Of a stretch of 22,845 bases of DNA, positions 7,685-14,578 are shown piece by piece (position 1 is the first letter of the stretch; every line of letters starts with the position of its first letter). This DNA comes from an uncultured Frankiales bacterium (lineage in GTDB: Bacteria > Actinomycetota > Actinomycetes > Mycobacteriales > SCTD01), in NCBI GenBank assembly GCA_946479905.1, contig CAMLIA010000049.1:1-22845 (forward strand), given 5' to 3'. The translations under genes and the position numbers were made by a program. The notes below the pieces were generated by a model that saw only the letters and a list, made by a program, of their open reading frames with translations, made no database searches and was not told the origin of the DNA.

Positions 7685-8355
7685 CCCGGCTCGGCGACCT
7701 GACGTGGCCGCGGGTCGACGCCGACGTGCTGGCGGTGCCGCTCGGGTCGACGGAGCAGCACGGGCCGCACCTGCCGCTGTCGACCGACACCGACATCGCC
7801 CTGGCGCTCGCGCACGGCCTCGCCGTCCGCCGGCCGGACGTGCTCGTCGCCCCGGCGCTCCCCTACGGCGCGAGCGGGGAGCACGCCGGGTTCGCCGGCA
7901 CGCTGTCGATCGGTCACGAGGCGCTCGAGCTGGTCCTCGTCGAGCTGGTCCGATCGGCGACGGAGACGTTCCCGCACGTCCTGCTCGTCAACGGCCACGG
8001 CGGCAACGCCGCGACACTGAGCGCCGTGTGCGCCCGGTTGCGGGACGAGAGCCGCGACGTGCTGGTCTGGAGCCCGGCCTGGCGCGGCGACGCCCACGCC
8101 GGCCGCACCGAGACGTCCCTGCAGCTGGCCCTGGACGCCAGCCGGGTGGGGGCCGCGCGCGACGCCGGGTCGATCGACAACCTCGCCGACCTGATGCCTG
8201 CCCTGCGGCGCGGCGGGCTGCGGGCCGTCACCGCCAACGGCGTGCTCGGCGACCCGACCGGCGCCTCCGCCGAGGAGGGCCAGGCCCTGCTGGCGGAGGC
8301 CCTCGACGACCTCGAGAGGGCCGTGATCGCGTGGCTGACGACGGAGTCGGCGTGA
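7681..8355 (+). CDS. mftE: Mycofactocin biosynthesis peptidyl-dipeptidase MftE (creatininase family)
   Basis: 224 residues from GTG 7681 overlapping the etfB stop. MftE hydrolyses MftC-modified MftA to release the cyclised Val-Tyr-derived dipeptide (AHDP). The creatininase metal site is visible: GSTEQHGPHLPLSTDTD with E25, H27 and D36, which match creatininase E34, H36 and D45 at a constant offset of nine. The conserved LVNGHGGN and DAHAGRTETS motifs follow. The length is normal for MftE. In many clusters mftD lies between mftC and mftE; here six redox genes do. The stop overlaps the following SDR start (GTGA). Confidence 0.94.
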   Translation: MTRLGDLTWPRVDADVLAVPLGSTEQHGPHLPLSTDTDIALALAHGLAVRRPDVLVAPALPYGASGEHAGFAGTLSIGHEALELVLVELVRSATETFPHVLLVNGHGGNAATLSAVCARLRDESRDVLVWSPAWRGDAHAGRTETSLQLALDASRVGAARDAGSIDNLADLMPALRRGGLRAVTANGVLGDPTGASAEEGQALLAEALDDLERAVIAWLTTESA

Positions 8356-9122
8356 GGACCGCTCTCGTCACCGGCGCCGCCCGGGGCATCGGTGCGGCGA
8401 CCGTGCACGCGCTCGTCGCTGCCGGGTGGAACGTCGTCGCGACCGACCGCTGCTCCGACGACCCGCGGCTGCCGTACGCGCTCGGCACCAGGGAGGAGCT
8501 GGAGGGGCTGCGCTCCGACGCCGTGACGGTGTGCGTCGCCGACACCACGAGCGCCACCGACCTGCAGCGCGCGGTCGCTCTCGCCGAGCAGACCTACGGC
8601 GGGCTGGACGCCGCCCTCGCCGTGGCAGGCGTCGTGGCCGGAGGCGTCCCGCTGTGGGAGCAGCCGGAGGACGAGGTCGCCGCCGTCCTGGAGGTCGACC
8701 TGCTCGGCGTCATGGTCCTCGCGCGCGTCGCGATCCCCGCGCTGCTCCGCCGTCCGCAGCCCCGGTCCGGCCGGTTCGTCGCGGTGAGCTCCGCGGCGGC
8801 GACCCGCGGCCTGCCGATGCTCAGCGCGTACTGCGCGGCGAAGGCGGGCGTCAACGGGCTGGTGCGCGGTCTCGCGGCGGAGCTGCGCGGCACGGGCGTC
8901 ACCGCCTCCTGCGTCAGCCCGGGCTCCACGCGGACCCCCGTCCTGGAGGAGAGCGCGCGGCTCTACGGGCTCGCCGACGCGGAGCACTTCGCACGGCAGC
9001 AGCCGCTGGAGCGACTGCTCGAGCCGAGCGAGGTCGCCGCCGCCCTCGTCTGGCTGGCGGGAGAGAGCAGCTCGGGTGTCACCGGAGCCGACGTCGCGGT
9101 CGACGGTGGCCTCGCGCTCTGA
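8352..9122 (+). CDS. Mycofactocin-coupled short-chain dehydrogenase/reductase
   Basis: 256 residues. The N-terminal nucleotide motif is TGAARGIG (7-14). The SDR catalytic set is S147 with Y160-x3-K164 in SAYCAAK. The PG motif in SCVSPGSTRTP and the C-terminal VDGGLAL complete the fold. Residues 33-50 (DRCSDDPRLPYALGTRE) resemble the SDR subfamily that lies between mftE and mftF. Such SDRs hold a non-exchangeable NAD that is thought to be re-oxidised by mycofactocin, so they pass hydride from alcohol substrates to the cofactor. The substrate cannot be told from sequence. Translationally coupled to mftE, and its end overlaps mftF. Confidence 0.9.
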   Translation: MRTALVTGAARGIGAATVHALVAAGWNVVATDRCSDDPRLPYALGTREELEGLRSDAVTVCVADTTSATDLQRAVALAEQTYGGLDAALAVAGVVAGGVPLWEQPEDEVAAVLEVDLLGVMVLARVAIPALLRRPQPRSGRFVAVSSAAATRGLPMLSAYCAAKAGVNGLVRGLAAELRGTGVTASCVSPGSTRTPVLEESARLYGLADAEHFARQQPLERLLEPSEVAAALVWLAGESSSGVTGADVAVDGGLAL

Positions 9123-10344
9123 GCTCGACCGGCGGACGCTGCGGCTCCGGGACGGCCGCTCCTTCCTCAGCCCGACCGGGCGGCTGCTGCGCTTCGCCCA
9201 GCCGCCGGCCGGGATCCCGGGCGCGCTGCTCGACGCCGGCGCGGCCCACCCCCTGCCGGACCCCCGGCCCGCGGACGACGTCACCGTCGTGGTCCCCGTC
9301 CTGGACCGCGCCGACGAGCTGGACCGCTGCCTCACCGCGCTGGCCCACCCCGACGTGGTCGTGGTCGACGACGGCTCGGCGGACCCCGACGCCGTCGCCG
9401 CGGTCTGCGCCCGGCACGGCGCTGTCGTCGTACGACGTGGCAACGGCGGTCCGGCCGCTGCCCGAAACTCGGCACTTCCCCTGCTGCGCAAGGACTTCGT
9501 AGCCTTCCTCGACTCCGACTGCGTGCCACCCGCCGGGTGGCTCGCGCAGCTGCGCGGCCACTTCGACGACCCCGAGCTGGGGGCGGTCGCGCCGCGGGTC
9601 ACGGGCGGCCTGCGCTCGCCGCTGGACCTCGGGACCCGGCCCGGGCTGGTGGGACCCGGCAACCCGGTCGGCTACGTCCCGACCGCGGCACTGCTGGTGA
9701 GGCGGCAGGCGCTGACCCCCTTCGACGAGAGCCTGCGGTACGGCGAGGACGTCGACCTCGTCTGGCGGATGGTCGCCAGCGGCTGGCGGGTCCGCTACGA
9801 CCCGCGGGTGGTGGTCCGGCACGAGGAGCCGGCGAGGCTGGCCGAGCGGCTCGTCCGGCGCTTCCGCTACGGCACGTCGGCCGCCCCGCTGTCGCTCCGC
9901 CACCCGCGGGCGGTGACCCACCTGGTCGTCCCGCCGTGGCCCACCGCCGCGGTCGTCGCGCTCCTCGCCGGCCGGCCGCTGGCCGGCCTCGTCGCGGCGG
10001 GCGTGACCGCGGGTCGGGTGGAGCGGCACCTGCACGACCCGGCCGCCAGCGCCCGCGTGACCGGGCGGGCCGTCGCGGGCACGGCGCAAGGGCTGGGGCG
10101 GGCGCTCGCGCTGCTCGGCCCCCTCGCGTGGACCGCGGGGTGGCGGCGCCCGCAGCTGCTGGCGCTGCTGGCCCTCCCGCTGGTCGTCGAGCAGCTCGAG
10201 CAGCGCCCTGAGGCGAGCCCCTTCCGCTACGTCGGAGCCGGTCTGCTGGAGCAGGCCGCCTACGGAGCAGGGGTCGTCACCGGGTGCGCACGGCTCCGGA
10301 CGGCGCGCCCGCTCCTCCCCCGGGTCCGCTCAGAGCGGCAGTGA
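9076..10344 (+). CDS. mftF: Mycofactocin biosynthesis glycosyltransferase MftF
   Basis: 422 residues from GTG 9076, which has a GGAGAG sequence 10 nt upstream; GTG 9106 is an alternative start. A family 2 glycosyltransferase domain spans about residues 65-290: VVVPVLDRADELDRCL, VVVVDDGSAD, NGGPAAARNSAL, the DSD metal motif at 146-148 in FLDSDCVPP, and E224-D225 in YGEDVDLVWRM. The C-terminal part holds hydrophobic segments (about 300-330 and 360-390) that suggest membrane association. MftF adds beta-1,4-linked glucose units to premycofactocin. The protein overlaps the SDR gene by 47 bp and its 3' end overlaps the convergent LysM gene by 15 bp. This is the last gene of the operon. Confidence 0.93.
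   Translation: MSPEPTSRSTVASRSELDRRTLRLRDGRSFLSPTGRLLRFAQPPAGIPGALLDAGAAHPLPDPRPADDVTVVVPVLDRADELDRCLTALAHPDVVVVDDGSADPDAVAAVCARHGAVVVRRGNGGPAAARNSALPLLRKDFVAFLDSDCVPPAGWLAQLRGHFDDPELGAVAPRVTGGLRSPLDLGTRPGLVGPGNPVGYVPTAALLVRRQALTPFDESLRYGEDVDLVWRMVASGWRVRYDPRVVVRHEEPARLAERLVRRFRYGTSAAPLSLRHPRAVTHLVVPPWPTAAVVALLAGRPLAGLVAAGVTAGRVERHLHDPAASARVTGRAVAGTAQGLGRALALLGPLAWTAGWRRPQLLALLALPLVVEQLEQRPEASPFRYVGAGLLEQAAYGAGVVTGCARLRTARPLLPRVRSERQ
10326..10338. terminator. Small hairpin at the overlapping convergent gene ends
   Basis: CCGCT (10326-10330) pairs with AGCGG (10334-10338) around a 3-nt loop, lying across the stop of the LysM gene and just before the mftF stop. No T-tract follows on either strand. 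The stem is only 5 bp, so a termination role is a weak inference. Confidence 0.3.
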
Positions 10345-11355
10345 CAGCACGGTGCCGGGGTGCAGCACACCGAAGCGGTCCAGTGCCCCGGGGTTGACCG
10401 CGAGCACCAGCCGGACGCCGAGCGCCACCGCGTGGTCGTCGGGTGCCTCGCCGGTCCGGCGCTGCAGCGCGGCGCCGACCACCGACCACACCGACTCCCC
10501 CGGCCGGACGGCGTGCAGGGCAGGGATGGGCCGGCCGAGGACGTGGCCGATCCGCACGACGTGCGCCTCGACGTCCCGCGTCCGGGACGCGCTCAGGCCG
10601 GCATCGGGCAGCGCGTCGAGCACCAGCCCCAGCCGCCGGACTGCCGCCGGACCGTTCCGGTCGACGACCGCGGCGCGCGCGGCGGAGACCAGGTCGCGGA
10701 GCCGGCCGTCGCCGAGGGAGTCGCGCAGCGCGGCCAGCTGGGCTGACGCACCGAGCACGGTCACGGTGCGGGTGGCCCGCCCGACGCGTCCGGCGCCGTC
10801 CGGGTCGCTGGTGCACGTGACGAGCGTGCGCGACGGCGTGAGGGGCAGCGTCGCAGGAGCACACCGGGCGGCCAGCGGACGGCCGGCGCCGTCGACAGCC
10901 GTGGCGCTGAGCGGGTCGCGGGTTCCGGTGTGGCCGGTGGCCGAGACGGTCGCGGGCCCCCGCACCGTCACTCTGGGCGGGGTGGGGGCGGCGGGCACGC
11001 GGACGACGCCGGTGGCGGAGCCGCCGATGCAGCTCGCGGTCCACTGCTCCTCGGTGCCCGGCTCCGGCGTGATGATCGTGGCGGTGGCCGTCATGGGCAC
11101 ACCCGCGGGGTCGGGCTCGGTCTCCGACGTGCCGAAGTAGGCGTGACCGTCCCCGAGCTGGAACAGGCCCGGCCGGGTCACGACCGCGCTGACGACGACG
11201 TCGTACGACCGGTAGCTCACGTTCGCGAAGCTGATCGTCATGTCGTGGCACTCCGCCGGCGGCGGCGGGAAGGCGTCCGCCACCCCCTGGCCCTGCGCAA
11301 GCGCGGCCCCGACCATGGCGAGGGTGGTGGCCCCCCGCTTGCGGCTGCGCGTCAC
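10330..11355 (-). CDS. Predicted secreted protein with C-terminal LysM-like domain
   Basis: 341 residues from GTG 11355, with GAGGT about 12 nt upstream. The N-terminus has the form of a Sec signal peptide: basic TRSRKRG, a hydrophobic stretch, and likely cleavage after ADA near residue 26. The middle (about 30-190) looks like extracellular beta-sandwich sequence: PPRVTVRGPATVSATGHTG followed by a HYR-like pattern with paired cysteines (ARCAPA, VTCTSDPDG). A helical stretch (about 200-265) follows. The C-terminus (about 280-341) matches LysM in pattern: HAVRPGESVWSVVG, later NPGALD, ending HPGTVLSLPL. LysM binds peptidoglycan, so a cell-wall location is inferred. No catalytic domain is evident. 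It is convergent with mftF and overlaps it. The longer upstream open frame is antisense to other genes and is not used. Confidence 0.75.
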   Translation of the reverse strand: MTRSRKRGATTLAMVGAALAQGQGVADAFPPPPAECHDMTISFANVSYRSYDVVVSAVVTRPGLFQLGDGHAYFGTSETEPDPAGVPMTATATIITPEPGTEEQWTASCIGGSATGVVRVPAAPTPPRVTVRGPATVSATGHTGTRDPLSATAVDGAGRPLAARCAPATLPLTPSRTLVTCTSDPDGAGRVGRATRTVTVLGASAQLAALRDSLGDGRLRDLVSAARAAVVDRNGPAAVRRLGLVLDALPDAGLSASRTRDVEAHVVRIGHVLGRPIPALHAVRPGESVWSVVGAALQRRTGEAPDDHAVALGVRLVLAVNPGALDRFGVLHPGTVLSLPL

Positions 11356-11489
11356 GGGCGTGACGGTACCTCGCCGGATGGGGGAAAAAAGTGCATCTGC
11401 GGGGGCAGGAGATCGTGGCGCGGCGGCGAAACAGGTCGCCATCGCGCGACATCCACCGCGGCCCAGGGCTGTGGTCGTCGTGTTCGGGC

Positions 11490-11527
11490 CAGCGGGGCGC
11501 TTCCGGGGGGAGGCGCCCCGCTGTTTT
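11490..11527 (+). terminator. Strong GC hairpin followed by TTTT
   Basis: An 11-bp perfect stem (11490-11500 with 11513-11523) closes a 12-nt loop and is followed by TTTT at 11524-11527 on the + strand. Genes on both sides read on the - strand. It therefore lies just after the BluB-CobT stop as a U-less hairpin in sense, while the U-tract version would stop antisense transcription entering that gene. Confidence 0.55.
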
Positions 11528-11543
11528 GCCCGCTTCCCGTCGC

Positions 11544-13226
11544 TCAGTGGGTCCGGGCGGTCTCGCGGCGCACCCGGAGGGCCGACAGCAGCAGTCCCGC
11601 GGCGAAGCAGGCACCGGCGCCCTCGCCTGCACGCAGCCGCAGGTCGAGGAGCGGTTCGAGCCCCAGCCGGAGCAGCACGTCGGCGTGCGCGCGCTCCCGG
11701 CTGCGCTGGCCCGCGACCAGGTGCTGGGCCGCGGCCGGTTCGAGGTGCACGGCGCACAGCGCGGCCAGCGACGTCAGCAGCCCGTCGAGCACGACCACCG
11801 CCCCGGCACCGGCGGCGCCCAGGACGACGCCGGTGAGCAGCGCCACCTCCGGGCCACCGAGCGCGGCGAGCAACGGCAGCGAGCCGGTCACCCCCGGCTG
11901 AGAGCGGTAGCGGGCGACCGCGCCGGCGACCACGGCGCGCTTGCGCTCGAGCATCGCGGCGTCGGCACCAGCACCCAGGCCGACGACCTCGTCCACGGGC
12001 CGGTCGAGGAGGACGGCGGCGAGCGCTGCGGCGACGGTCGTGTTCCCGATGCCCATCTCGCCGAGGGCGACCAGCCCGGCCGTCGCGTGCTCCGCCCCGA
12101 GCGCCCGGCCCCGCTCGACCAGCGCCTCGGCCTCGGTCACCGGCAGCGCGTCGGCGTGCAGCAGGTCGCCCCGGGAGGCGCCGGCATCGACCACGACCAC
12201 CTCGAGGCCGGCACTGCGCGCGGCCACCGCGCCGAGCGCGGTCCCGGCGCGCGCCGCGGCGAGGACGTCCGCCGTCGTGCTGTCGGGGAACGCCGACACC
12301 CCCAGCGCGGTCACCGCGTGGGTGCCGGCCGCCAGCACGAGGCACCCGCCCGTCGCGTCGCCGCGGCCGACGGCCACCGCGCGGTCGACCGCCCGGTCCA
12401 GCACCCCGAGCGAGCCCGGGGGGGTGAGCAGCCGGTCGGCGTCGTCGCGGGCGCCGACGACGGCCCGCTGCGACGGAGCCCGCAGCCGCGAGACGGGCGG
12501 CGCGGTCTCGGCCCAGCCGTCGGTGAGCACGACGTCGGACAGCGGCTGCCGACGCGACCAACCGGCGCGCTCGAGCCCGGGAGCCGGGGGACGTTCGTCG
12601 GGCCAGCCCAGGCACAGCCAGCCGAGAGTCACGACGCCCTCCGGGACCCCCAGCAGCCCCTCCAGCTGCGCCGGGTCGAACAGCGTCACCCACCCCATCC
12701 CCAGGCCCTCCGCGCGGGCGGCGAGCCAGAGGTTCTCGATCGCACAGGCGCAGGACCACAGGTCGGCGTCGGGGAAGGTGGCCCGCCCGAGCACACCGGC
12801 GGCCGCGACCCGCCTGTCGCAGCACACCACGACGCCCAGCGGTGCCTCGCGCAGCCCCTCCAGCTGCAGGTCGAGCAGCTGCCGGGCGGCCTCCGGCTCG
12901 AGCTGCGCGGCCTGGGCCAGCCGCTCCTGGTCGGCCATCCAGGCCGCCTGCTCGCGGAGACCGGGGTCGCGCACGACGATGAACCGCCACGGCTGCGAGT
13001 GGCCCACCGACGGGGCCTGGTGACCCGCCGCGAGCACGCGCTGCAGCACCTCGTCCGGGACAGGGTCCGGCCGGTAGCGGCGGACGTCGCGGCGGGCCGC
13101 CACCACGTCGTACACCGCCGCGCGGCTCTCCGCCGGGAACGCCCACGCCTCCGGCGCGGAGGCCCGCTCGGCCGCGGACGTCGTGTCCCCGATGAGGGGG
13201 ACGGGGCGCGGCCAGGTCACGGCCAC
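11544..13226 (-). CDS. cobT: BluB-CobT fusion: DMB synthase plus nicotinate-nucleotide:DMB phosphoribosyltransferase
   Basis: 560 residues from GTG 13226 (GTG 13220 is also possible). Residues about 30-225 are a BluB flavin-destructase domain: RRDVRRYRPDPVPDEVLQ, then GHQAPSVGHSQPWRF, ACAIENLWLAARAEGLGMGW and GWLCLGWPDE. BluB converts FMNH2 plus O2 into 5,6-dimethylbenzimidazole (DMB). Residues about 240-560 are CobT: TPPGSLGVLD, GVSAFPDSTT, EMGIGNTT, VVVLDGLLTS and the catalytic Glu in RAGEGAGA, equivalent to Salmonella E317. CobT transfers phosphoribose from nicotinate mononucleotide to DMB, giving alpha-ribazole phosphate for the lower ligand of cobalamin. The fusion lets the base be used where it is made. 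The frame is uninterrupted between domains. The start lies 36 bp from a divergent gene, so promoters must be very compact. Confidence 0.9.
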   Translation of the reverse strand: MAVTWPRPVPLIGDTTSAAERASAPEAWAFPAESRAAVYDVVAARRDVRRYRPDPVPDEVLQRVLAAGHQAPSVGHSQPWRFIVVRDPGLREQAAWMADQERLAQAAQLEPEAARQLLDLQLEGLREAPLGVVVCCDRRVAAAGVLGRATFPDADLWSCACAIENLWLAARAEGLGMGWVTLFDPAQLEGLLGVPEGVVTLGWLCLGWPDERPPAPGLERAGWSRRQPLSDVVLTDGWAETAPPVSRLRAPSQRAVVGARDDADRLLTPPGSLGVLDRAVDRAVAVGRGDATGGCLVLAAGTHAVTALGVSAFPDSTTADVLAAARAGTALGAVAARSAGLEVVVVDAGASRGDLLHADALPVTEAEALVERGRALGAEHATAGLVALGEMGIGNTTVAAALAAVLLDRPVDEVVGLGAGADAAMLERKRAVVAGAVARYRSQPGVTGSLPLLAALGGPEVALLTGVVLGAAGAGAVVVLDGLLTSLAALCAVHLEPAAAQHLVAGQRSRERAHADVLLRLGLEPLLDLRLRAGEGAGACFAAGLLLSALRVRRETARTH

Positions 13227-13262
13227 ACGGTAGCCAGGCCCGTTGCTGACAGACTGCCGAGC

Positions 13263-13733
13263 ATGACGATCTCCCGACAGGTGCACGTCCACGCACCGGC
13301 GCAGCGGGTCTGGGACCTGGTCAGCGACCTGCCCGGCATGGGTCGGCTCAGCCCCGAGAACACCGGCGGCAGCTGGCGCCGCGGCGCGACCGGACCAGCG
13401 GTCGGTGCCGTCTTCCGGGGCCGGAACCGCAACGGGGTCCGGCGCTGGAGCACGACCGCCAAGGTGCTGCAGTGCGAGCCGGGTCGCCGCTTCGGGTTCG
13501 CCGTGTCCTCCTTCGGCATCCCCGTGAGCGAGTGGAGGTACGACGTCGAAGCGACCGGCGACGGCGGGTGCGACGTCACGGAGACCTGGTCGGACCGTCG
13601 TCCCGGCTGGTTCAAGGGCCCAGCGGGGCTGGTCACGGGCGTCCGGAACCGCGACGACGACAGCACCGCGCGCAACCTCGAGCGGACCTTGGCGGCGCTC
13701 AAGGCGCTCGCGGAGCAGCCGACCGTGCAGTAG
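13263..13733 (+). CDS. SRPBCC (START/Bet v1-like) family protein
   Basis: 156 residues from ATG 13263. The fold cues are typical of polyketide-cyclase/SRPBCC proteins: the opening strand TISRQVHVHAPAQRVWDLVSD, a strand with WSTTAKVLQCEPGRRFGFAV, the strand SEWRYDVEATGDGGCDVTETW, and a long C-terminal helix (STARNLERTLAALKALAE). These proteins form a hydrophobic pocket for lipids or aromatic ligands; the ligand here is unknown. The gene is divergent from bluB-cobT with a 36-bp gap. The stop lies inside the first copy of a 12-bp tandem repeat that supplies two more in-frame TAG codons. Confidence 0.85.
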   Translation: MTISRQVHVHAPAQRVWDLVSDLPGMGRLSPENTGGSWRRGATGPAVGAVFRGRNRNGVRRWSTTAKVLQCEPGRRFGFAVSSFGIPVSEWRYDVEATGDGGCDVTETWSDRRPGWFKGPAGLVTGVRNRDDDSTARNLERTLAALKALAEQPTVQ

Positions 13734-13758
13734 CCCGTGCACTAGACCGTGCACTAGC
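13723..13758 (+). repeat. Three tandem copies of a 12-bp unit CCGTGCASTAGM
   Basis: CCGTGCA occurs at 13723, 13735 and 13747, exactly 12 bp apart, each followed by a TAG. All three TAGs are in frame, the first ending the SRPBCC gene. Two more CCGTGCA copies lie at 13882 and 13892, in the leader of the next gene. Slippage or a binding-site array are both possible. Confidence 0.8.
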
Positions 13759-13831
13759 ACCCTGACGGCCCTATCCACGATCCCCCGATCGGGTCCACAC
13801 TGGGCTGGCACGACATCGACGCGCCCCTGGC

Positions 13832-13861
13832 CTGCCACTCTGCGTTGCCGTTCTGTGGCAG
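13832..13861. promoter_or_regulatory. Inverted repeat CTGCCAC-N16-GTGGCAG upstream of the exported-protein gene
   Basis: Perfect 7-bp arms (13832-13838 and 13855-13861) lie about 55 nt before the GTG at 13916. The right arm overlaps a CAGAAT sequence that resembles an actinobacterial -10 element, though no matching -35 is visible. An operator or a promoter-proximal hairpin is possible. The palindrome CCCGATCGGG lies a little upstream at 13784-13793. Confidence 0.35.
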
Positions 13862-13900
13862 AATGTGATCTTCAGGAGCGCCCGTGCAGGGCCGTGCAGA

Positions 13901-13907
13901 GGAGGGG
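13901..13907 (+). promoter_or_regulatory. Ribosome binding site fixing the GTG 13916 start
   Basis: GGAGGGG lies 8 nt upstream of GTG 13916. It decides in favour of this start over the in-frame ATG at 13865, which has no comparable site and would add a poorly plausible N-terminus. Confidence 0.7.
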
Positions 13908-13915
13908 CGAGCGCC

Positions 13916-14488
13916 GTGCCGCAGTCCGCTCCTTCTGCGCTCCTCAGGGTGCAGGGCAGCTCCAAGCTCGCCTTCGGCGCGACCACGGCGGCGCTCGTCA
14001 CCCTCGCCTCCGGCGGCACCGCCGTGCTCGTCACCCATGTCGCGCACGGCACGAGCAGCCCCACCTCCCTGCCGGGCGGCCCGCTGCCGCCCGACAGCAC
14101 CGCTCCGCCGCAGGGCCTGGTCGTCGGCCGGCTCGCCGGCACCCCGGCGCCCGCCCCGCCCGTCGACGCCACCGAACGGGCCCTCCACGAGGCCCTCACC
14201 GCCCGTCGCGCGACCCCGCGTCGCACCCTCACGGCGCCTCTCGTCCCGCTCCCGACCACCGCGCCGGAGGTGCCGACCGTGACGCCTCCGGTCGTCGGCC
14301 CTGTCGTCGTGCCCGTCACGCAACCCGTGAAGGAACCCGTCACGCAGCCCAGCAGCGGCCCCACCCACGCCAGTCGCGTGGGCCACGGGCACGGCCGGAG
14401 CAAGGGCCGCGACGAGGGCGAGACCGAACGCGGCCACGGCCGGCACGCTCACCCGCGCCCGATGTCCAAGGGCCGGCACGCGCACTAG
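13916..14488 (+). CDS. Small Pro/Thr-rich predicted exported or membrane-anchored protein with a His-rich tail
   Basis: 190 residues; not recognised as a known family. From GTG 13916 the N-terminus has a short arm (PQSAPSALLRVQGSSK) followed by a hydrophobic segment LAFGATTAALVTLASGGTAVLV, suggesting an uncleaved anchor or signal. The rest is low complexity: Pro/Thr/Ala stretches with repeated VTPPVV/VVPVTQPVKEPVTQP-type elements, then a charged tail rich in Gly-His pairs (GHGHGRSKGRDEGE, GHGRHAHP) ending GRHAH. The His-rich tail might bind metal (inference). It lies between the SRPBCC gene and the bkd operon with its own strong ribosome binding site. Codon GC is like its neighbours. Confidence 0.65.
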   Translation: MPQSAPSALLRVQGSSKLAFGATTAALVTLASGGTAVLVTHVAHGTSSPTSLPGGPLPPDSTAPPQGLVVGRLAGTPAPAPPVDATERALHEALTARRATPRRTLTAPLVPLPTTAPEVPTVTPPVVGPVVVPVTQPVKEPVTQPSSGPTHASRVGHGHGRSKGRDEGETERGHGRHAHPRPMSKGRHAH

Positions 14489-14500
14489 CCCCCGCGGCTG

Positions 14501-14530
14501 TTGCTCTTCTGCGTCGCGTGTCGTCAAGAT
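14501..14530 (+). promoter_or_regulatory. Candidate promoter for the bkd operon
   Basis: TTGCTC (14501-14506) and CAAGAT (14525-14530) are spaced 18 bp apart, resembling a housekeeping-sigma promoter, 49 nt before the bkdA start. A ribosome binding site GAGGAG (14566-14571) lies 7 nt before GTG 14579. The promoter call rests on pattern only. Confidence 0.35.
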
Positions 14531-14578
14531 GGCGAGGCGGACGCCGGAGACCCCGGCCGACCCACGAGGAGCTGCTGC

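Noticed and set aside
11356..11490. Possible c-di-AMP (ydaO-type) riboswitch upstream of the LysM-like gene, a common setting in actinobacteria
   Set aside because: None of the conserved ydaO purine-rich motifs could be found on the - strand.
11356..13296. Very long - strand frame upstream of the LysM-like protein, which would give a 988-residue chain
   Set aside because: It lies antisense-phase to the real BluB-CobT frame, is low-complexity, and the signal peptide begins at GTG 11355.
13865..13915. ATG 13865 as start of the exported protein
   Set aside because: GGAGGGG at ideal spacing supports GTG 13916, and the extra residues place a Cys/Arg-rich segment before the hydrophobic helix.
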